Source of the DNA: Beggiatoa alba B18LD
GTDB lineage: Bacteria; Pseudomonadota; Gammaproteobacteria; Beggiatoales; Beggiatoaceae
Assembly: GCF_000245015.1 (NCBI RefSeq)
Contig: NZ_JH600070.1
Location: 980,115 to 1,044,114 of the forward strand
Reading direction: 5' to 3'
DNA length: 64,000 nt
The stretch's first letter is position 1. Each line of letters opens with the position of its first letter. Of this stretch, positions 39,409-48,045 are shown piece after piece. Both the position numbers and the translations under genes were made by a program. The notes under the pieces were generated by a model. That model was not told the origin of the DNA and made no database searches. It was given only the letters and a program-made list of their open reading frames with translations.

Positions 39409-41565
39409 ATGCAAGTGTCTTTTCTAAAAGATTGGGTTGCACAACGTTCACTCAGCCAGCGAACGATGTTTAATATGGCTGTACGGATTGCACTCGTGAT
39501 TATTTGTGTAACCATGCTGAGTTATTGGCATTTTATTTCGAGCTTAGAAACACAAGTTGTTTCACAGCTTGAAAAATATGTGATTGAACGCGGGCAACGT
39601 GAAAGTCATATTTTTCAACTTGCTGAAGATAATCATCAGCTCTTAAAACAAGCCTTATTACAACGTTTAGAACAATTTAGCGATACTGACCCAAAAGCCG
39701 AGTTCGACGCTTTATTTGAAACATGGGCAGATGGAACAACCCGTAATCGTTTGCAAGGACAATCCATCGAGCAATTTGATAAACAAACTTATCCAACGGT
39801 ATTTATTGGCAAACAGGTAGAAATTAACGCGGATATACGCAGGCGAGTACTGGCATTTTACGAATTAACGCAAACTTATGGACGCGCATGGCTGAATCGC
39901 TTTGTGGATACGTACATCATGGCACCCGAAAATATAGAAGTGATTTATTGGCCAGCCGTTGCATGGGGATTAGACACCACCGCCGAGATTAATATCCCAG
40001 AAGAAGAATTCTTTTTTATCTCTGATAAAACACATAACCCTGAGCGCAAACCTGTTTGGACAGGTGTTTTTGAAGACCCTGTACCCAAATTATGGATGGT
40101 GTCATTAGAAACCCCCGTCGACGATGCCCAAGGGCGACATATTGCAACGCTAGGGCATGATATTATTTTAAATGACTTATTTACACGTATTGTTGATGAA
40201 CGTTTAACAGGTACGTATAACTTACTTTTCCGTGAAGATGGACGCTTAATTGCTCATCCTGAGTTTATGGAGGCGATTAAAGCCAAAGGTGGTGCGTTTA
40301 ATATTCCCACAGACGGCGATTTACATCTGCAAACGATTTTCAATTTAGTTAAAAATCATAATAAAACCCGCATTATTGATAATACCACGCAACATGAATA
40401 CTTAGCCGTCACCCAACTGGCAGGAACAGGCTGGTATTTTGTTGTTGCCTACCCAAAAAGCCTACTCGCTGAATTAGCTTTTCATACCGTCACTATCATC
40501 TTTTTACTCGGTTTATTATCCCTACTCATCGAACTTTTTATTCTCTTTTACGTTCTACGTGTACAAGTCAGCACACCGTTAAAAAGCTTTGTAACCGTTA
40601 CACAAAAAATTGCAGATGGCAATTTTAAAATTGCACATCAACTCGATACACTACGACAAGATGAACTCGGCAAACTCGCAACCGCCTTAAGCCTCATGTC
40701 CTATAAGTTAGAAAATAACTTCATGCTGATGGAGGGCATTGTGCAAGAACGGACTCAAGCCCTTGCAACGGCAAATGCGGAGATTACCGAATTAAATCAA
40801 CGCTTAGAAAAAGAAAATGTACGGATGAGTCATGAGCTAGCCATTACACGAAAATTACAACAAATGGTTTTACCACGCACTCAAGAACTGACCAGAATTC
40901 CAGAACTCGACATTGTTGGCTATATGGAACCTGCTTCCGAAGTTGGTGGCGATTACTACGACGTGCTACAACAAAATGGACATGTAAAAATCAGCATCGG
41001 CGATGTAACAGGACACGGCTTAGAAAGTGGTGTTTTAATGCTTATGGTACAAACTGCCGTGCGTACGCTACTCGTCAACAACGTTACCGACCCACATGAA
41101 TTTTTAAATACCCTAAACCGCGCAATTTACGACAACATTCAACGGATGAGCTCAGACAAACACCTGACCTTATCCCTGATTGACTACGAAAACGGCACAC
41201 TACACCTAAGCGGACAACATGAAGAAGTTCTCGTCGTGCGTAAAGAAGGCAATATCGAACGCATAGACACGATTAATCTAGGCTTTATGCTAGGACTAGA
41301 ACCCGACATCAGTAGCTTTGTCGGACAACTCGACATAAAAATCCAATCAGGCGATGGCATCGTCCTTTATACTGACGGTATCACGGAAGCCTTTAATAAG
41401 CACAAACAACCCTATGGCTTAGAACGCCTATGCCAAATCATTAGCCAATCGTGGGCATTATCAGTGGCAGACATTTGCGATGCCATCATGCAAGACGTAA
41501 GACAACACATCGGCAACACCAAAATTTCTGACGACCTAACTCTATTAATCATCAAAAAAACTTAA
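39409..41565 (+). CDS. Membrane PP2C-type (SpoIIE/RsbU-like) phosphatase with Cache sensor and HAMP
   Basis: Residues 23-45 form a membrane helix (MAVRIALVIICVTMLSYWHF). A large periplasmic Cache-like domain follows (IATLGHDIILNDLFTRIVDE, NLLFREDGRLIAHPEF), then a second helix (TIIFLLGLLSLLIELFILFY), HAMP, and a coiled coil. The PP2C domain carries SEVGGDYYDVL, KISIGDVTGHGLESGVLMLM and LYTDGITEAFN with the metal-binding Asp residues. Such proteins sense an external signal and dephosphorylate an anti-sigma-factor antagonist. No such partner gene adjoins it, so the target is elsewhere. Confidence 0.88.
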   Translation: MQVSFLKDWVAQRSLSQRTMFNMAVRIALVIICVTMLSYWHFISSLETQVVSQLEKYVIERGQRESHIFQLAEDNHQLLKQALLQRLEQFSDTDPKAEFDALFETWADGTTRNRLQGQSIEQFDKQTYPTVFIGKQVEINADIRRRVLAFYELTQTYGRAWLNRFVDTYIMAPENIEVIYWPAVAWGLDTTAEINIPEEEFFFISDKTHNPERKPVWTGVFEDPVPKLWMVSLETPVDDAQGRHIATLGHDIILNDLFTRIVDERLTGTYNLLFREDGRLIAHPEFMEAIKAKGGAFNIPTDGDLHLQTIFNLVKNHNKTRIIDNTTQHEYLAVTQLAGTGWYFVVAYPKSLLAELAFHTVTIIFLLGLLSLLIELFILFYVLRVQVSTPLKSFVTVTQKIADGNFKIAHQLDTLRQDELGKLATALSLMSYKLENNFMLMEGIVQERTQALATANAEITELNQRLEKENVRMSHELAITRKLQQMVLPRTQELTRIPELDIVGYMEPASEVGGDYYDVLQQNGHVKISIGDVTGHGLESGVLMLMVQTAVRTLLVNNVTDPHEFLNTLNRAIYDNIQRMSSDKHLTLSLIDYENGTLHLSGQHEEVLVVRKEGNIERIDTINLGFMLGLEPDISSFVGQLDIKIQSGDGIVLYTDGITEAFNKHKQPYGLERLCQIISQSWALSVADICDAIMQDVRQHIGNTKISDDLTLLIIKKT

Positions 41566-41654
41566 AAACTTCCTACGTAAAACGGCGATACCACTGACAA
41601 CGACCTGATTTTACAATAACAATAGTTTCATCAAGGACACAAAAGGCACAGGCT

Positions 41655-42923
41655 ATGACTATCGACAATTTTACCCCTGCCCCTAGCTGCATGGACGCGC
41701 TAGAACCATCCATGCTCAGTGTTGCACAAGCCTTACAACAAATTAAGGCACAACTCGCCCCTATTACAGACAGCGAAAAAGTGCCTATTCGTCAAGCCTT
41801 AGGACGTGTCCTAGCAGAAACTATCGTTTCATCCATCAACATCCCCGCTTACACCAACTCCGCCATGGACGGCTACGCCATCCACAGCGCAGACCTGCCC
41901 CAAACAGGCTCACAAACCCTCAACGTAGTCGGCACGGCGATGGCAGGACAACCCTACACACTCAAAGTAGAGCGCGGGCAATGCGTAAGGATTATGACAG
42001 GCGCAGTCATGCCAACAGGCACAGACACCATCCTGATACAAGAACGTGTACAACGTGATGGCGAACTTATCCACTTTCTAGCGGGTGAACGAGCGGGGCA
42101 AAATGTTCGCCATATTGGCGAAGATATTCGTCAAGGACAAACCGTTTTAAACATTGGCAAACAAATTTTACCTTCCGAATTAGGGCTACTTGCCTCACTC
42201 GGTATTGCCGAAATAGCTGTTAAACGCTATTTACGGGTTGCCTTCTTCTCCACAGGCGATGAACTACGCTCAATTGGAGAAAGTTTAGAACTTGGACAAA
42301 TCTACGACAGCAACCGCTACACCTTATATGGCATGTTACAACGTCTCGGCGTAGAAATTCTCGACATGGGTGTTATCAAAGACGATAAAGAAGCCTTAAC
42401 ACACGCCTTCACCACCGCAGCTACCATTGCTGATGTCGTTATCACCTCGGGCGGTGTTTCTGTCGGAGAAGCTGATTTTACGAAAGACATCCTACTCAAC
42501 TTAGGACAAATTCAATTCTGGAAAATCGCCATGAAACCAGGCAGACCGCTTGCCTTTGGACGCATACAAAACGCCGCTTTCTTCGGTTTACCGGGTAATC
42601 CCGTTGCGGTCATGGTTACTTTTTACCAATTTGTTCAGCCCGCCTTACAATACCTCATGGGAATGCCTGAAAAAACGCCGATTACCATAAAAGCCCGTAG
42701 CTTAGTGGCATTAAAAAAGAAAGCAGGACGCGCCGAATTTCCACGCGGTTTACTGAGCCTAGATAGCAATGGAGAATGGACTGTTACCACGACAGGACAA
42801 CAAGGCTCAGGTATTTTAAGCTCCATGAGCGTAGGCAACTGCTTTATTTTGCTATCCGTTGAACAAGGCAATGTCAACTGTGGGGAATGGCTGACTGTAC
42901 AACCATTTGATGGGATGGCTTGA
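41655..42923 (+). CDS. moeA: Molybdopterin molybdenumtransferase MoeA
   Basis: MoeA inserts molybdenum into adenylated molybdopterin. The sequence shows PAYTNSAMDGYAI, RIMTGAVMPTGTDTI, GQNVRHIGEDIRQGQ, FFSTGDEL, VITSGGVSVGEADF (the MoeA/MogA active-site loop) and FFGLPGNPVAVMVTF. At 422 residues it is full length. It fits a cell that needs molybdoenzymes. The first 20 residues are less typical than the core. A truncated miniature repeat follows four bases after the stop. Confidence 0.95.
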   Translation: MTIDNFTPAPSCMDALEPSMLSVAQALQQIKAQLAPITDSEKVPIRQALGRVLAETIVSSINIPAYTNSAMDGYAIHSADLPQTGSQTLNVVGTAMAGQPYTLKVERGQCVRIMTGAVMPTGTDTILIQERVQRDGELIHFLAGERAGQNVRHIGEDIRQGQTVLNIGKQILPSELGLLASLGIAEIAVKRYLRVAFFSTGDELRSIGESLELGQIYDSNRYTLYGMLQRLGVEILDMGVIKDDKEALTHAFTTAATIADVVITSGGVSVGEADFTKDILLNLGQIQFWKIAMKPGRPLAFGRIQNAAFFGLPGNPVAVMVTFYQFVQPALQYLMGMPEKTPITIKARSLVALKKKAGRAEFPRGLLSLDSNGEWTVTTTGQQGSGILSSMSVGNCFILLSVEQGNVNCGEWLTVQPFDGMA

Positions 42924-42927
42924 GAAC

Positions 42928-42987
42928 TATAGTAAACGTACTATAAAACGGCACGAAGGACTGGCAGTCCTAAATTTAAATTACTTT
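42928..42987. repeat. Truncated 95-bp-family miniature element, copy 2
   Basis: It begins TATAGTAAACGTACTATAAA, carries a single arm of the core palindrome (AGGACTGGCAGTCCT) and ends in TAAATTTAAATTACTTTAA. There it joins the next repeat family, so the right terminal repeat is missing. Confidence 0.75.
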
Positions 42988-43193
42988 AACCTGAGTACGG
43001 CGAGTTTCTTTTAAAAAGACAACAGCTTGAATGTTGTAGGGTGGAATAGCGAAGCGTATTCCACCTTGAAATTCTGCAAAAACTGAGCAAAAACAGATTA
43101 TAAATCGTATGGTGGAATACGCTTCGCTATTCCACCCTACATTTTTTAGTTGAAAAATTCTAAAAGGTTTTCGCCACTCGCCGAACTAGCGTT
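42988..43193. repeat. 206-bp element with 17-bp inverted ends and a different interior, copy B
   Basis: AACCTGAGTACGGCGAG at 42988-43004 matches the complement of CTCGCCGAACTAGCGTT at 43177-43193 with a few mismatches. These are the same ends as in the element at 29775. The interior, however, is a 31-base perfect inverted repeat: GTAGGGTGGAATAGCGAAGC... at 43035-43065 against its exact complement at 43111-43141. It contains no coding sequence. Confidence 0.8.
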
Positions 43194-43198
43194 ACTTT

Positions 43199-43351
43199 AA
43201 CCTGAGTTTGGCGATATTTTTAAAAAACAATATCTTGTCTGAATTAGAATTAACAGAATTTAACCCCCTTAAACCAAGAAATTAATGCGAATCACGCTTT
43301 TTAATGCTGCTAATTCTGAAAATTCTGTGAATTCTGATTCAGACAAATTAA
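43199..43351. repeat. 9-base-period inverted array, copy C
   Basis: It starts with the family end AACCTGAGTTTGGCGA, then TTGTCTGAATTAGAATT, a short spacer (CCCCCTTAAACC), and the complement array AATTCTGAAAATTCTGTG ending TTCTGATTCAGACAA, immediately before the phosphatase gene start. It completes the 435-bp non-coding gap 42924-43358. Confidence 0.75.
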
Positions 43352-43358
43352 GGTTAAT

Positions 43359-43856
43359 ATGTTATTACCAGATATTTATTGGATTAAGGATTTTTTGGAG
43401 GGAAATTTGGCGATTATGCCAAAACCTCGTTCAAATGAATGGTTAGAAGATGAGATACAAGCATTTAATAATCAGGGTATTAATCTGGTTGTGTGTTTAT
43501 TAACCACTCATGAAATCTATGAGCTTGAGTTACAGAAAGAAAAAACATTATGTGAACGCTATCAAATTGAATATATTTCTTTTCCTATTGTAGATAGAAG
43601 CGTTCCGTCTTTCTTGGAAACTAAAACATTGGTTGATTATTTACTTTGTCAATTAAAAGAAGGTAAAAAAGTAGCGGTACATTGCCGTGCAGGCATTGGT
43701 CGAGCTGGACTGATAACTGCCAGCATTTTAATTCGTTTTGGTATTGAACCCAAACACGCTTGTCAACTCATTTCTAAAGCAAGAAAAATTCAAATCCCAG
43801 AAACTGATGAACAACAACGTTGGCTTTTTCATTTTAAAGACTACTTGAAAAAATGA
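43359..43856 (+). CDS. Small dual-specificity protein tyrosine phosphatase
   Basis: The P-loop VHCRAGIGRAGLITASILIR holds the CX5R signature with nucleophile Cys109 and Arg115; Asp79 in FPIVDRSVPS is a likely general acid. The 165-residue protein is a complete cytoplasmic DSP domain related to bacterial and archaeal PTPs. It has no neighbours on its strand and is preceded by some 430 bp of repeats, which may have carried or isolated it. The substrate is unknown. Confidence 0.85.
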   Translation: MLLPDIYWIKDFLEGNLAIMPKPRSNEWLEDEIQAFNNQGINLVVCLLTTHEIYELELQKEKTLCERYQIEYISFPIVDRSVPSFLETKTLVDYLLCQLKEGKKVAVHCRAGIGRAGLITASILIRFGIEPKHACQLISKARKIQIPETDEQQRWLFHFKDYLKK

Positions 43857-43901
43857 AATTTCTCAAAATCATATTTTTTATTTTTCAATAAATTACCTGC
43901 A

Positions 43902-45962
43902 TTAACTCACCAACTCCTCCCCCTGCACCCTCACCCACCGTTCAATAATCGGTTGAATAGTTTCAGGATAATCTTTTAATAATAACTCAGCAATTTCAAC
44001 AACTGTGGGTAATAATCCCTCATCGCGTTGAAAATCGGCAATACGTAAGCGCATTGTTCCCGTTTGACGTGTACCCAAAACATCGCCGAAACCACGCAAA
44101 CTTAAATCTTGTTGTGCAATAACAAAGCCGTCTTGTGTATCGCGTAAAATCCCCAAACGAGTACGCGCAATTTCTGATAAAGGGCTTTGATACAGCAAAA
44201 CGCAATGACTATCGACCACACCACGTCCCACTCGACCGCGTAATTGATGCAACTGCGCCAGTCCCAAACGCTCCGCATTTTCAATAATCATTAAACTGGC
44301 ATTTGGCACATCGACACCGACTTCAATTACCGTCGTTGCGACTAATAAATCCAATTCGCCCCGTTTAAAAGCCTGCATCATGCCTTCTTTTTCCTTCGCT
44401 TTTAAACGCCCGTGTACTAACCCAATACGTAACTCGGTTAAATTCTCTGTTAATTGGCGGGCTGTTTCCTCTGCTGCCTGATATTGCAGTGCATCAGATT
44501 CATCAATTAAGGTACAAACCCAATAAGCTTGTCGACCTGTTTGGCAAACTTGGCGAATGCGTTCAATAATTTCCGCACGTCGAGTATTCGGAATGACGAC
44601 TGTTTTAATCGGTAAACGTCCAGCGGGTAATTCATCAATCACTGAAATATCTAAATCCGCATATAACGTCATCGCTAACGTACGCGGAATCGGGGTTGCT
44701 GTCATAATTAGCTGATGCGGGTGAAAATTCGCTTGCGCTCCTTTATCGCGTAATGCCATACGTTGTTCTACGCCAAAACGATGCTGTTCATCGATAATGA
44801 CAAGCGCGAGTCGTTGAAAAGTGACTGCTTCTTGAAATAATGCATGTGTGCCAATCGCTAAAGCACTTTCACCCGTCGCTAAGGCATTTAATGCCTGCTC
44901 GCGTTGCTTCTTGCTAACGCTACCCGTCAACCACGTAATATTAATCTTTAATGGAGCTAACCATTGGTTAAAATTACGAAAATGTTGTTCTGCTAATAAT
45001 TCTGTGGGCGACATCACGGCTACTTGATAACCCGCTGCAATTGCAGACAATGCCGATAACGCCGCGACAACTGTCTTACCCGAACCGACATCGCCTTGAA
45101 TTAAGCGTTGCATCGGATGTGTTTGTTGTAAATCGTGGGCAATTTCTGCACTGACCCGTTGTTGTGCATGGGTTAATTGAAACGGTAAATTTTTTAAAAA
45201 TAGTGAGTTAAGCGCGTGCTCTGCGGGCAATGGCACGGCTTGATACGTTTGTGCCTGTTGTCGTAAACGACGCAAACTTAAATAGTGCGCAAGTAACTCT
45301 TCAATAATCAGCCGACGTTGTGCGGGATGTTGTCCTGCTTGTAAATCGGCGGTAGAAACCGTAACGGGGGGGGCGTGCAGGGTCTGTAAGGCTTGGGCAA
45401 GGGGTAATAATTGAAATTGCGCTTGAATCGTGGGCGGAAAGGGGTCGATTAAGACGAGATTTTGCAAAGCCTGACGGGCAAGTGAGCGCAATAAATGCTG
45501 GTGTAACGTGCCTGAGCTGGGATAAATCGGGGTTAATTGTGCATGAATTTCAGGGGCGGGTTTATCCTCGCGGATAAATTGGCATTCGGGGTGAATAAAT
45601 TCTAAACAATGATAACCTTGACGCGCTTCCGCAAAACATCGCACCCGCGTTCCTACTTGAAACTGCTGTTGTTGGGCGTAGCTAAAATGGAAAAAGCGCA
45701 AAATTATCCCGCCCGTGTCATCCGTCAACATACAGACTAATGTCCGTCGCTTGGTAATTTTTACCTCAGCGGCAGTAATCATGCCCTCGACTAAGGCTTG
45801 TTCGCCAACATTTAAGTCTTTAATCGCGGTTAAACGGGAACGGTCTTCGTAACGAGCGGGAAGATGAAAAAGCACATCGTCAACGGTAGAAATGCCTAAT
45901 GTAGCGAGTTGTGCGGCGGTTTGTTTACCGACACCTTGTAAGCTGGTAACTGATTGAGACAT
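43902..45962 (-). CDS. recG: ATP-dependent DNA helicase RecG
   Basis: RecG remodels stalled forks and Holliday junctions. The N-terminal wedge OB fold is present (VEGMITAAEVKITKRRTLVC). Helicase motifs are GDVGSGKTVVAALSAL (Walker A), LVIIDEQHRFGVEQR, MTATPIPRTLAMTLYADLD, and AERLGLAQLHQLRGRVGRG followed by the RecG-specific TRG region (RLGILRDTQDGFVIAQQDLS, RGFGDVLGTRQTG). At 686 residues it is normal length. It is convergent with the phosphatase gene. Confidence 0.96.
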   Translation of the reverse strand: MSQSVTSLQGVGKQTAAQLATLGISTVDDVLFHLPARYEDRSRLTAIKDLNVGEQALVEGMITAAEVKITKRRTLVCMLTDDTGGIILRFFHFSYAQQQQFQVGTRVRCFAEARQGYHCLEFIHPECQFIREDKPAPEIHAQLTPIYPSSGTLHQHLLRSLARQALQNLVLIDPFPPTIQAQFQLLPLAQALQTLHAPPVTVSTADLQAGQHPAQRRLIIEELLAHYLSLRRLRQQAQTYQAVPLPAEHALNSLFLKNLPFQLTHAQQRVSAEIAHDLQQTHPMQRLIQGDVGSGKTVVAALSALSAIAAGYQVAVMSPTELLAEQHFRNFNQWLAPLKINITWLTGSVSKKQREQALNALATGESALAIGTHALFQEAVTFQRLALVIIDEQHRFGVEQRMALRDKGAQANFHPHQLIMTATPIPRTLAMTLYADLDISVIDELPAGRLPIKTVVIPNTRRAEIIERIRQVCQTGRQAYWVCTLIDESDALQYQAAEETARQLTENLTELRIGLVHGRLKAKEKEGMMQAFKRGELDLLVATTVIEVGVDVPNASLMIIENAERLGLAQLHQLRGRVGRGVVDSHCVLLYQSPLSEIARTRLGILRDTQDGFVIAQQDLSLRGFGDVLGTRQTGTMRLRIADFQRDEGLLPTVVEIAELLLKDYPETIQPIIERWVRVQGEELVS

Positions 45963-46016
45963 TGTTAATATGATGTCACTGAAATGATTTTTTGCAGTGT
46001 AATCATTTTTACAGGC

Positions 46017-46057
46017 AAAAAAAAGAACGCGGCGCGTAATAGGGGCGACAGCGTTCT
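46017..46057 (-). terminator. Minus-strand terminator upstream of recG
   Basis: On the minus strand AGAACGC and GCGTTCT form a 7-bp GC-rich stem followed by eight T. The loop is about 20 bases, so stability is moderate. Any transcript it ends must start further right on the minus strand, between here and about 46330, where no protein gene is seen. Confidence 0.5.
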
Positions 46058-46180
46058 AACCGAGGGAGGGAAACAGGAGAGCTACCTTTAAAAATCAAGC
46101 CACATCATTTAAAGACATATCTAGTTACTTTCTTTTATTACAAAGCTTATGCCAATTTTATTTGATAAAATAATATATTG
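46058..46180 (-). ncRNA. Candidate small RNA ending at the 46017-46057 terminator
   Basis: The stretch contains pyrimidine-rich CCTGTTTCCCTCCCTCGG, and a CTTTAAA...TTTAAAG pair about 29 bases long that could fold. It has no convincing frame of its own. A possible promoter at 46165-46180 reads TTGGCATAAGCTTTGT on the minus strand, close to sigma-54 but with T in place of the invariant C. The start is a guess and the gene is unproven. Confidence 0.25.
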
Positions 46181-46334
46181 TTATTAAAAATAATTCCCCA
46201 ATTTTTCACTAAACTATCTGTTTTTTGCATTGCATCATTTTAGTGCTTAATCAGCGTTTTTTGTGCTATTTGCGTTCATAACAATGTATCGCTAGTGCAC
46301 TGTTAAATGATGTTAATTATGGTTGAGACAATCA

Positions 46335-46429
46335 TATAGTAAACGTACTATAAAACGATGCCGATGACTGGCAGTCCTCACAGGATTGCCAGTCCTAAAT
46401 TTAAATCACTTTATGGTACGTTTACTATA
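46335..46429. repeat. 95-bp miniature inverted-repeat element, copy 3
   Basis: It has the same ends (TATAGTAAACGTA / TACGTTTACTATA), the same length and nearly the same interior as the copy at 13630, with a few substitutions in the core palindrome. It lies between recG and ubiE. Confidence 0.85.
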
Positions 46430-46647
46430 TTTATTTGGTAGTGCTAAACAATGTAGGGATGTATGCGATTCAGACCAAAATAGATAACACTGTCTCTTTA
46501 TCACTATTTTATTTAATTCAAAGTTTATTTAGTAATTTGTGTGTGTGTTTAGGTTTTTTAAATCATAGAAAGCGAATACAGCATTCGCCTTGTCATCTAA
46601 AAAAATTCTATAATCCCTTTTATTCATTATTCTATTGGGCAATTTTT

Positions 46648-47391
46648 ATGACAACTCGCAAAACTACCGATTTTGGCTTTACTCAAGTGCCTATTGAAGA
46701 GAAAGCAAAGCGTGTTGCTGATGTCTTTACTTCAGTAGCAACACGTTACGATGTGATGAATGATTTAATGTCATTGGGTATTCATCGTTTGTGGAAACGT
46801 TATGCCATTGAGTTGTCAGCGGTGAAGCGTGGGCAAAAAGTTTTAGACTTAGCAGGCGGGACAGGCGATTTAGCCAAGCAATTTGCAGCAATCACGGGCG
46901 GGATAGGGAATGTTGTATTAGCGGACATTAATGCGGATATGTTGCGGGTTGGTAGAGAACGTTTATTAGATGAGGGAATTGTCGTTGATTGTGCACAGGT
47001 TAATGCGGAGTGCTTACCCTTTGCGGATAATACCTTTGATATTATTACGATTGCCTTTGGTTTACGGAATGTGACGGATAAGGCTGCCGCGTTGCGTTCT
47101 ATGTTACGGGTGTTAAAACCCAGTGGGCGGGTTTTAATTTTAGAATTTTCCGAATTGCAGTTAAAACCATTAAAGCCATTTTATGATTTATATTCTTTTA
47201 AAATCTTGCCATTGATGGGAAAACTGGTTGCAAATGATGCAGAAAGTTATCGTTATTTGGCAGAATCAATTCGTATGCATCCAAATCAAGAAACCTTATT
47301 AAATATGATGCAAACAGCGGGGTTTGAACGTTGTCGTTATCATAATTTATCAGGGGGAATTGTTGCGATTCATTGCGGTTATAAATTTTAA
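46648..47391 (+). CDS. ubiE: Ubiquinone/menaquinone methyltransferase UbiE
   Basis: UbiE C-methylates the quinone ring. The sequence begins [20 protein letters not shown] and shows [20 protein letters not shown], the SAM-binding motif [11 protein letters not shown] and [20 protein letters not shown], with the C-terminal [14 protein letters not shown]. The ATG at 46648 gives the family length of 247 residues. The open frame continues 71 codons upstream, but that part is not UbiE-like and overlaps the region after the repeat. It is first in ubiE-ubiJ-ubiB. Confidence 0.95.
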   Translation: MTTRKTTDFGFTQVPIEEKAKRVADVFTSVATRYDVMNDLMSLGIHRLWKRYAIELSAVKRGQKVLDLAGGTGDLAKQFAAITGGIGNVVLADINADMLRVGRERLLDEGIVVDCAQVNAECLPFADNTFDIITIAFGLRNVTDKAAALRSMLRVLKPSGRVLILEFSELQLKPLKPFYDLYSFKILPLMGKLVANDAESYRYLAESIRMHPNQETLLNMMQTAGFERCRYHNLSGGIVAIHCGYKF

Positions 47392-47405
47392 ATGAGGCGA
47401 GTGTT

Positions 47406-48026
47406 ATGATGATTCAGACCGTTATCGCAACAGGTGCAGAGGCGTTTTTAAATCAGGCATTAAAGTTGGTAAGCCGTGATTTTTCATTGCTGGGTCATTT
47501 GGATGATAAGGTTATTTTATTAGATATTCAGGGGTTTAATATACAACTTTATCTGTTGCCTTCGATTGTAACGGGGTTTACGGTTTTAAGTGATTATCAG
47601 GGGAATCCTGATGCAACTATTCAAGGCTTGCCGTTTTCTTTGTTGCGCTTATTGCGCCAGCCTGCGGGGACTGTCAGCCGTGATGAGGATATTGTTTTGC
47701 AGGGTGATATGGATGTTATTCAAGGGTTAATGCAGGTTTTTAGACAGTTGCAAGTCGATTGGGAGGAGAAATTGTCTCAGTGGATAGGCGATGTACCCGC
47801 GCATCAATTGGGGCGTGTGGTTCAGCAAACCCAGCATTATGCACAGTCTCAGTGGCAAACTGGTGAAGCGAATATCAGTGAATATTTACAAGAAGAGTTG
47901 AAAGCCTTGCCCGCTCATGCAGAAGTTCAGGCATTTTTAGATGCTGTTGATGTATTACGCGATGATGTAGAACGCTTAGAACAACGTATCTGTTTATTAA
48001 GCACGCAAATTTATCCCCTTCCCTAG
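47406..48026 (+). CDS. ubiJ: Ubiquinone biosynthesis accessory factor UbiJ (SCP2 domain)
   Basis: The 206-residue protein has an N-terminal SCP2-like lipid-binding domain (NQALKLVSRDFSLLGHLDDK, IQGLPFSLLRLLRQP) and a helical C-terminal half (QVDWEEKLSQWIGDVPAHQL, DVLRDDVERLEQRI). UbiJ organises the aerobic ubiquinone complex and binds quinone intermediates. GAGG precedes the double ATG. It lies 14 bases after ubiE and 19 bases before ubiB, the conserved gammaproteobacterial order. Confidence 0.9.
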   Translation: MMIQTVIATGAEAFLNQALKLVSRDFSLLGHLDDKVILLDIQGFNIQLYLLPSIVTGFTVLSDYQGNPDATIQGLPFSLLRLLRQPAGTVSRDEDIVLQGDMDVIQGLMQVFRQLQVDWEEKLSQWIGDVPAHQLGRVVQQTQHYAQSQWQTGEANISEYLQEELKALPAHAEVQAFLDAVDVLRDDVERLEQRICLLSTQIYPLP

Positions 48027-48045
48027 CTTAGATTGAATTTACGCA

